From: Proteiniphilum sp. UBA5267
GTDB taxonomy: Bacteria; Bacteroidota; Bacteroidia; Bacteroidales; Dysgonomonadaceae
Reading direction: 5' to 3'
DNA: 28,334 nt
Assembly (NCBI GenBank): GCA_002411515.1
Contig: DHTF01000072.1
Location: 1,200-29,533 of the forward strand
The notes under the pieces are model-generated. The model did not search any database, was not told where the DNA came from, and saw only the letters and a program-made list of their open reading frames with translations. The position numbers were made by a program, and so were the translations under genes. Numbering within the stretch: position 1 is the first letter of the stretch; every line of letters starts with the position of its first letter. Shown here one piece after another: positions 23,198-28,334 of the stretch.

Positions 23198-23896
23198 TTA
23201 CATTTTTCCGCCGCCGTGCACACTGAGGTGATCCACGATGGTGCTGATGTTGAAGTAAACCCTTTCTACGCCAAAACGGTTTTCACCAAGCGATAGATAA
23301 TTGACTTTATTTCCTTTTAGGATTTTGTCTTCACCGCCGAAGTTGTATCCCAGGAAGGGCAGTATGTCATATTCATGGGCCACTTTAATCACGTAAAAAG
23401 GTGTCTTCTCCGACATGCCGTCGCCCGTGCCGACAATGGCATCCTGCACGATACGCCGCCTGAGAGCAACCTTCTTATATTCTTCCGTATTGTTATCTTG
23501 CGCATATACCAGCAGCTTTGCATTCAGTGCCCGCAGGTTGAACGGATCTTCCAGCAACAATGCATCGGCGTATTGCAGGATGTTTACGTAATCTTCCGGG
23601 ACAAGTGACTGCTTCGACAAGATGGCTGCCAGCTTGCTGTTGTATTCAGAGGTGTCGGTGGGAACATATCCAGGTTGGTAGACATACCCAAAATAGAGGT
23701 GTCTCCCTTCCTCTGGGGTCATTTGGGTTGTACCCGACTGATACTTACGCATCAGATTCGGGTAATAATAGGAGGAGGCCTCTGCCTTCACATTTCGCTC
23801 AATCTGAGAAAAATCGGGGGCTCTGAAAAAGTCCTGCGATTGTGCCTGAAAGATCACAGTGGCAGAAAGGGCCAGAATGAATAATATTTTTTGCAT
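23198..23896 (-). CDS. Secreted DUF4919 family protein
   Basis: A 232-residue protein with a signal peptide (about 1-20, ending AQS) and a helical, TPR-like body: 'APDFSQIERNVKAEASSYYYPNLMRKYQ', 'LTPEEGRHLYFGYVYQP', 'ADALLLEDPFNLRALNAKLLV' and a C-terminal beta region ('VYFNISTIVDHLSV'). The 'D.......YYP.LM.RF..GD..LT.E..R.LYYGY' pattern is that of DUF4919, a periplasmic Bacteroidota family of unknown function. It follows fabD by about 150 bp, with a structured inverted-repeat element in the gap. Confidence 0.8.
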   Translation of the reverse strand: MQKILFILALSATVIFQAQSQDFFRAPDFSQIERNVKAEASSYYYPNLMRKYQSGTTQMTPEEGRHLYFGYVYQPGYVPTDTSEYNSKLAAILSKQSLVPEDYVNILQYADALLLEDPFNLRALNAKLLVYAQDNNTEEYKKVALRRRIVQDAIVGTGDGMSEKTPFYVIKVAHEYDILPFLGYNFGGEDKILKGNKVNYLSLGENRFGVERVYFNISTIVDHLSVHGGGKM

Positions 23897-23948
23897 AGTC
23901 TTTACTTATTTAGTAATCAAGTTTCGCGTGTTCATAAAATTGAGATAG

Positions 23949-24020
23949 ATACAGCTAAAGATGAGACCTATCAGTGTTTTGTGGGTCACAAAACATTGTC
24001 AGTCGAGAATTTAGCTGTAT
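23949..24020. repeat. Nested inverted repeats between fabD and the DUF4919 gene
   Basis: An outer pair, ATACAGCTAAA (23949-23959) and TTTAGCTGTAT (24010-24020), is a perfect 11-bp inverted repeat. Inside it, CAGTGTTTTGTG (23972-23983) and CACAAAACATTG (23987-23998) form a 12-bp stem with one G.T pair and a 3-nt loop. The whole 72 bp can fold into a long two-tier hairpin. No T-run follows on either strand. Confidence 0.65.
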
Positions 24021-24047
24021 ACATACCATGTAACACCCGCAGAAGGG

Positions 24048-24929
24048 TTATTGTTTCCCGGAAACCGTCACGCCCTTGTCTATTTTGGTTATCAACCCCT
24101 GTAGCACACTACCCGGACCCAGCTCCACAAATTCAACGGCTCCATCGGCAATCATTTGTTGTACCGACTGGGTCCATTTTACCGGAGAGGTAAGCTGTGC
24201 GATGAGATTATTCTTGATGACCGCAGGATCGGTTTCTCCTACAGTGGAGACATTCTGATACACGGGACAAATAGGCGTTGCGAACGGCGTGGCTTCGATG
24301 GCTGCCATCAGTTCAAGCCTGGCGGGCTCCATCAGCGGAGAGTGAAAAGCTCCACCCACCTTTAGTGGTAGGGCACGCTTGGCACCGGCTTCTTTCATCA
24401 GTTCACACGCTTTTTCAATTCCACTGTTTGACCCGGAGATCACAATCTGACCGGGACAGTTATAGTTGGCTGGAACGACTACATCATCTACCGAGGCGCA
24501 GACTTCTTCTACCCTCTCATCGGGCAGTCCCAGGATAGCAGCCATGGTAGAGGGGTTGGCCTCACAGGCTTTCTGCATGGCCAATGCACGTGCATAGACC
24601 AGTTTTAATCCATCTTCAAACGACAAAGCGCCGGCAGCAACCAGTGCGGAGAACTCACCCAGTGAGTGACCGGCCGTCATGTCGGGCTGGAAAGTCTCTC
24701 CCAGGCTCCTGGCAAGAATCACAGAGTGGAGGAAGATGGCCGGCTGCGTGACTTTGGTCTGCTTGAGCTCCTCATCGCTTCCTTCGAACATCAAATCGGT
24801 GATCCGGAAACCCAGTATCTCGTTGGCCTGCTCAAAAAGTTCCTTCGCCAAAGGCAGGGTTTCATACAACTCTTTTCCCATTCCTGTAAACTGGGCTCCC
24901 TGACCTGGGAATACATACGCTTTCTTCAT
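24048..24929 (-). CDS. fabD: Malonyl-CoA:ACP transacylase
   Basis: A 293-residue FabD. The N-terminus has FPGQGAQ with Q11 of the oxyanion hole; the nucleophile S89 lies in GHSLGE, R114 in VYARALAMQ binds the malonyl carboxylate, and H196 in GGAFHSPLM is the catalytic partner. The ferredoxin-like insert and the C-terminal 'ELGPGSVLQGLITKI' are typical. It moves malonyl from CoA to acyl carrier protein at the start of fatty-acid synthesis, in the cytosol. No other fab gene is adjacent; the acyl-CoA ligase gene lies 65 bp upstream on the same strand. Confidence 0.97.
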   Translation of the reverse strand: MKKAYVFPGQGAQFTGMGKELYETLPLAKELFEQANEILGFRITDLMFEGSDEELKQTKVTQPAIFLHSVILARSLGETFQPDMTAGHSLGEFSALVAAGALSFEDGLKLVYARALAMQKACEANPSTMAAILGLPDERVEEVCASVDDVVVPANYNCPGQIVISGSNSGIEKACELMKEAGAKRALPLKVGGAFHSPLMEPARLELMAAIEATPFATPICPVYQNVSTVGETDPAVIKNNLIAQLTSPVKWTQSVQQMIADGAVEFVELGPGSVLQGLITKIDKGVTVSGKQ

Positions 24930-24994
24930 ATTTTAAAATTTATTTTCTACTAATTATGGATATAAACGAGTAAACACACAAAACGACGTTCTGT

Positions 24995-26647
24995 TCAATT
25001 CTTCTCCCGTATTGCAACGCGACGGATTTTCCCACTGATGGTCTTCGGCAATTCATGCACAAATTCAATCACACGTGGGTATTTATAAGGAGCTGTCACA
25101 TTTTTTACATGTTCTTGAATCTCTGCGGCAAGCGCATCACCTGCCTTTGTTTTATATTCTTCTGCCAGCACGATGGTGGCTTTGATCACCTGCCCTCGAA
25201 TTTCGTCGGGTACCCCGGTGATGGCACACTCCACGACCGCGGGATGTGTCATTACGGCGCTCTCTACCTCGAAAGGCCCGATGCGGTAGCCGGAACTCTT
25301 GATCACATCGTCGGTGCGGCCCACGAACCAGTAGTAGCCATCTTCGTCACGCCAGGCCATGTCGCCTGTGTGATACACGTTATCGGCATAGACCTGAGAT
25401 GTGAGCTCCTGGTCGCGGTAATATCCCATGAATAACGCCAGAGGACGGTTCTCATCGGTGTAGAAGACGATTTCTCCCTGCTCGCCATCTTCCGCCGAGC
25501 GGCCATCGTATGTGAGCAGATCCATCTTATAGAGGGGGTTGGGAACTCCCATGGAGCCCGGCTTGGGTTCAATCCAGGGGAAGGTGATGATGGTAGGTGC
25601 TGTCTCGGTCTGTCCGAATGCTTCCATCATCTTAATGCCTGTCTGCTGGTAAAATGCTTCAAATACCGACGGATTGAGCGCCTCCCCGGCTGTGGTGCAG
25701 TACTCGAGCGACGAGAGATCATACTTGCTCAGATCTTCGCGGATGATAAAACGGAAGATGGTGGGAGGAGCACAGAAGGAAGTTACCTTGTAGGTGGAGA
25801 TCATGCGCAGCATGTCGTCGGGAATAAAGCGTCCCTCAAAGTCATATACAAATACACAGGCTCCCACAATCCACTGTCCGTAGAGCTTACCCCACACAGC
25901 TTTTGCCCATCCGGTGTCGGCAACGGTGAGGTGCACACTGTCTTCATGCAGGTTGTGCCAGTATTTGGCGGTGGTGATGTGTCCGAGCGGGTAGGTGAAG
26001 TTATGGATCACCATCTTGGGCTGTCCCGTGGTGCCAGAGGTGAAATAGAGAATCATGATATCTTCGTTGGTATTCACCTTTTCGGGCTTTACAAACGGAA
26101 CAGCATTTTCTACTCCCTGGTGGAAGGAGACCCATCCCTCTGGCGCTGTGTCGCCGACGAGAATGCGGTGCTTCACAGAGGGCGATTTAGCCATGGCAAG
26201 GTCCACATGGGTAATCAGGTTGTCGTCTTCCGCAGCCACAATTGCTTTGACATCGGCCGCATTGCTGCGGTAAATGATATCTTTGTCGGTCAGCAGATGG
26301 GTAGCGGGTATGGCCACAGCACCTATTTTATGCAATGCGAGGATGGTCTGCCAGAACTCGATGCTTCGTTTGAGGATAAGCATGACCATATCTCCTTTTC
26401 CGATGCCCAGCGACTGCAGAAAAGAAGCGGTTTTGTCGGAGAGCACTTTCAGCTCCCCGAAGGTGAGGTCGCGGTGGAGTCCCTTGTCGTTCGTCCAGCA
26501 AAGCGCCTTCTTTTCGGGGTGCGTGTGGGCCCATTCATCCACCACATCGTAAGCAAAGTTGAAGTTTTCGGGTACCTGGATTTCGTAATTTTCTATGAAA
26601 TCCTGATGTGAACTAAACGATGTTTTCTTTACAAATTTTTCTAACAT
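24995..26647 (-). CDS. AMP-forming acyl-CoA ligase (acetyl-CoA synthetase-like)
   Basis: A 550-residue ANL-family ligase. The phosphate-binding loop YFTSGTTGQPK has SGTTG at 204-208; the adenine-binding 'EAFGQTETAP', the hinge 'YHTGDMAWRDEDGYYWFVGR' and the C-terminal SGKIRR with the catalytic K540 are all intact. Length and sequence favour the medium-chain acyl-CoA synthetase/AcsA-like branch (ACSM-like) over long-chain FadD. It converts a carboxylic acid, ATP and CoA to acyl-CoA, AMP and PPi. The XRE-cupin gene lies 30 bp upstream, a pairing common in Bacteroidota, and probably regulates it. Confidence 0.92.
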   Translation of the reverse strand: MLEKFVKKTSFSSHQDFIENYEIQVPENFNFAYDVVDEWAHTHPEKKALCWTNDKGLHRDLTFGELKVLSDKTASFLQSLGIGKGDMVMLILKRSIEFWQTILALHKIGAVAIPATHLLTDKDIIYRSNAADVKAIVAAEDDNLITHVDLAMAKSPSVKHRILVGDTAPEGWVSFHQGVENAVPFVKPEKVNTNEDIMILYFTSGTTGQPKMVIHNFTYPLGHITTAKYWHNLHEDSVHLTVADTGWAKAVWGKLYGQWIVGACVFVYDFEGRFIPDDMLRMISTYKVTSFCAPPTIFRFIIREDLSKYDLSSLEYCTTAGEALNPSVFEAFYQQTGIKMMEAFGQTETAPTIITFPWIEPKPGSMGVPNPLYKMDLLTYDGRSAEDGEQGEIVFYTDENRPLALFMGYYRDQELTSQVYADNVYHTGDMAWRDEDGYYWFVGRTDDVIKSSGYRIGPFEVESAVMTHPAVVECAITGVPDEIRGQVIKATIVLAEEYKTKAGDALAAEIQEHVKNVTAPYKYPRVIEFVHELPKTISGKIRRVAIREKN

Positions 26648-26677
26648 GATAACCTGATATGTGATCGATTGCGTGGA

Positions 26678-27238
26678 TTAGGGATATAAAACTACGGCGA
26701 GAAATTTTACCCGCTTGTCGTGGAGCGCCTTCATGCCGTGCGGAAGGGAAGAGTCGAAGTAAATGCTATCACCCTCGTTGAGGATCAGATCCTTTTCGTT
26801 TATTTTCAACATCATGCTTCCTTCGAGGATCATATTGAACTCCTGTCCGGCGTGAATATTCTGGTAGAAATCTTCCTCCTCCGATTTGGGTTCCACCGTC
26901 ACCACGAACACTTCGGCTACGTTGTTGGTGAAGCCCGAAGTGAGCGACTGGTATTTGTAGGCCGACACACGCTCTACACTCACTCCCTTGTCTTTGCGGG
27001 TAATGAAGTAAGCATTCATTTTGGGTTCGGTCCCGAACATCAGGGTGGCCAGGTCTACGTTAAACTCCCGTTCAATGCGTTGCAGGAACGAGACAGAGAT
27101 ATCTTTTTCTCCTGTTTCATACTGTAGATAAACCGCCTCATCCACTTCCAGCTTGTGAGCCATCTCAGCGGTCGTTAAGTCGAGTGCGTCGCGTAACCCC
27201 TGTATGCGTTCGCCTATTTGTTTTAAATCTGTTCCCAT
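26678..27238 (-). CDS. XRE-family regulator with C-terminal cupin domain
   Basis: A 186-residue protein. Residues about 8-62 form a Cro/C1 helix-turn-helix (LRDALDLTTAEMAHKLEVDE, then AVYLQYETGEKDISVSFLQR). Residues about 110-186 form a cupin_2 barrel (HAGQEFNMILEGSMMLKI, 'LILNEGDSIYFDSSLPHGM'), which usually senses a small acid or amine. Together with the ligase 30 bp downstream this suggests a regulator that senses the ligase's substrate or product. A TATCTTTG -7 box (27301-27308) and a perfect 12-bp palindrome in the leader (27267-27278) suggest autoregulation. Confidence 0.92.
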   Translation of the reverse strand: MGTDLKQIGERIQGLRDALDLTTAEMAHKLEVDEAVYLQYETGEKDISVSFLQRIEREFNVDLATLMFGTEPKMNAYFITRKDKGVSVERVSAYKYQSLTSGFTNNVAEVFVVTVEPKSEEEDFYQNIHAGQEFNMILEGSMMLKINEKDLILNEGDSIYFDSSLPHGMKALHDKRVKFLAVVLYP

Positions 27239-27266
27239 TATCCTGTATGTATTGATTAATTTTCAT

Positions 27267-27278
27267 GGGTATATACCC
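27267..27278. promoter_or_regulatory. Perfect palindrome GGGTATATACCC in the XRE-cupin leader, probable operator
   Basis: GGGTATATACCC is a perfect 12-bp palindrome in the untranslated leader of the XRE-cupin gene, between the candidate -7 box and the ATG. XRE repressors bind such short dyads, so it is a plausible autoregulatory site. Confidence 0.45.
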
Positions 27279-27300
27279 TCTGTGTTGACAAAAAGAATTG

Positions 27301-27308
27301 CAAAGATA
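27301..27308 (-). promoter_or_regulatory. Probable -7 box (TATCTTTG) of the XRE-cupin/ligase unit
   Basis: The minus strand reads TATCTTTG about 63 bp before the ATG of the XRE-cupin gene, matching TAnnTTTG. The implied leader is about 55 nt. No TTTG at -33 was found in the T-rich sequence upstream. Confidence 0.5.
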
Positions 27309-27321
27309 CCTTTTTTTCAGT

Positions 27322-28116
27322 TTAAATAAATAGAAAAAGGCTGATTGCCATTACAGCCATGCCGGCAACTAGTCCGATGATGGAGAGATGGTGCTTGCCA
27401 TATTTCTCGGCGCTGGGAAGCAACTCATCCAGCGAGATAAAGAGCATGATTCCTGCTACCGCGGAGAGAATCAATGCGTCGAGTACCGGGTTCCAGAAGG
27501 GCAGCAGGAACAAAAAGGCAATGAACGCGCCCAATGGCTCTGCCAACCCCGATGCAAAGGAGAGCCAGAAAGCTTTCTTTTTGCTCCCCGTAGAGTGATA
27601 AATGGGAACTGCCACGGCAATACCCTCGGGTATGTTGTGGATGGCAATGGCTGCCGTAATGGGAATGGCCACTTCCATTGAATTCAGTGCCGACATGAAG
27701 GTGGCGATGCCTTCGGGAAAGTTGTGAATGGCGATGGTTACCGCCGTGATGATGCCGGTCTGCTTCAACCGGTAGTTCGACTTCATCTCTTCCACACCGT
27801 GCATCTCATGTGGATTGCGGGACTCCGGAATAAGGAAGTCGATCAGCGCGATCATTGCGATGCCGCCAAAAAGTCCCAGGATCATGTAGAGGGTCCCCAA
27901 CTTATCACCAAAGATGTCAGAGAGCGACGTCAATGATTTCGGCAGCATCTCCATGAACGAGACGTAGATCATCACCCCTGCCGAGAGACCCAGTGCCAGA
28001 CTCAGGAAGTTGGTGTTCGTACGTTTGGCTACGAAGGCAATGAGACTGCCGATGCCAGTGGACAGACCGGCAAACAGCGTCAACATAAAAGCAAAGAGGA
28101 TGGTTTGGTTGTCCAT
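27322..28116 (-). CDS. zupT: ZIP-family metal transporter (ZupT-like)
   Basis: A 264-residue inner-membrane transporter with about eight hydrophobic segments. The metal-binding signatures are intact: 'HNFPEGIATF' (H131, N132, E135) and 'HNIPEGIAVA' (H160, N161, E164) in neighbouring helices. A cytoplasmic His/Glu-bearing loop (ESRNPHEMHGVEEM, about 98-111) precedes them. The layout matches ZupT, which takes up zinc and other divalent metals. Its ATG shares one base with the stop codon of the inositol monophosphatase gene (TAATG), so the two are coupled. Confidence 0.93.
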   Translation of the reverse strand: MDNQTILFAFMLTLFAGLSTGIGSLIAFVAKRTNTNFLSLALGLSAGVMIYVSFMEMLPKSLTSLSDIFGDKLGTLYMILGLFGGIAMIALIDFLIPESRNPHEMHGVEEMKSNYRLKQTGIITAVTIAIHNFPEGIATFMSALNSMEVAIPITAAIAIHNIPEGIAVAVPIYHSTGSKKKAFWLSFASGLAEPLGAFIAFLFLLPFWNPVLDALILSAVAGIMLFISLDELLPSAEKYGKHHLSIIGLVAGMAVMAISLFLFI

Positions 28117-28334
28117 TAGCTACCCTGGATGATGTGGTTCATGATTTCCTGATGAATGGCTCCATTGGAGGCCACCATCTCTTTTCCGAATATGTAATTT
28201 CCGCCACCGCTGAAATCGCTGCACTTTCCTCCTGCGCACTGCAGGATGAATGATCCGGCGGCCACATCCCAAGGCGACAGGCCCGAATGGAAGTAGGCGT
28301 CGCTGATGCCGGCCGCTACGTAACAAATTTCCAG
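28116..28334 (-). CDS. Inositol monophosphatase family protein, C-terminal part
   Basis: The frame enters from the right edge of the window and gives the last 72 residues: VAAGISDAYFHSGLSPWDVA, AGSFILQCAGGKCSDFSGGG, then FGKEMVASNG and a short tail. The WDVAAG segment carries the aspartate that binds the third metal in inositol monophosphatase/SuhB and related phosphatases, and AGG..(S/T)DF.G is the usual C-terminal strand. The first two thirds lie outside the window, so the substrate branch cannot be judged. Its stop codon overlaps the ZIP start (TAATG). Confidence 0.88.
   Translation of the reverse strand: MEICYVAAGISDAYFHSGLSPWDVAAGSFILQCAGGKCSDFSGGGNYIFGKEMVASNGAIHQEIMNHIIQGS

Noticed and set aside
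25931..26611. Long plus-strand open frame opposite the acyl-CoA ligase gene
   Set aside because: It is a shadow of a fully convincing ligase gene on the minus strand and has no recognisable motif.
1..28334. CRISPR arrays, tRNA and rRNA genes
   Set aside because: No regularly spaced direct repeats, cloverleaf sequences or rRNA stretches were recognised.

Overview
The window comes from a chromosome of the phylum Bacteroidota, most likely order Bacteroidales (a Dysgonomonadaceae-like genome is my guess; no rRNA is present to settle it). The signs are -7 promoter boxes of the form TAnnTTTG, few Shine-Dalgarno sequences, DUF6266 and DUF4919 proteins, an OMP_b-brl_3 outer-membrane barrel beside a LytS/LytT two-component pair, and an XRE-cupin gene beside an AMP-forming acyl-CoA ligase. 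Nearly all genes are on the minus strand; only the DUF6266 gene at the left end and the CorA gene near 22.1-23.2 kb are on the plus strand. I saw no tRNA, rRNA, CRISPR array or complete mobile element.

0.1-4.9 kb: a DUF6266 protein faces a minus-strand operon of outer-membrane barrel receptor, membrane histidine kinase and LytTR response regulator. This looks like a surface sensor or transporter with its own signalling pair.

5.0-21.3 kb: an accessory stretch of small defence-, detoxification- and modification-type genes: an HTH-pentapeptide fusion, three SAM methyltransferases, a zinc-ribbon membrane protein, a DUF5131 protein, a VOC protein, a serine hydrolase, an alpha/beta hydrolase, GNAT, a RibD/DHFR-like reductase, a PD40 propeller, a secreted HExxH protein, AraC-GyrI, an ICMT-like methyltransferase, a pentapeptide protein, a ferredoxin-nitroreductase and an AlkD-like protein. 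Six of these (hydrolase, GNAT, reductase, methyltransferase, propeller, HExxH protein; 17180 down to 11966) are so tightly packed that they look like one transcription unit. The same stretch holds five broken items: a GNAT gene with its middle deleted, the C-terminal relic of a second serine hydrolase, an IS256-family element with a deleted and stop-ridden transposase but recognisable ends, an AraC-GyrI gene split by a one-base frameshift, and a short orphan C-terminus that may be of the enolase superfamily. It appears to be a zone of gene gain and decay.

21.4-28.3 kb: more conserved, housekeeping-type genes: an NfsB-like nitroreductase divergent from CorA, a DUF4919 protein, FabD, an AMP-forming acyl-CoA ligase preceded by its probable XRE-cupin regulator, a ZIP metal transporter, and the C-terminal end of an inositol monophosphatase running off the right edge. 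Regulatory candidates here include a perfect 12-bp palindrome in the XRE-cupin leader and a nested inverted-repeat structure between fabD and the DUF4919 gene.
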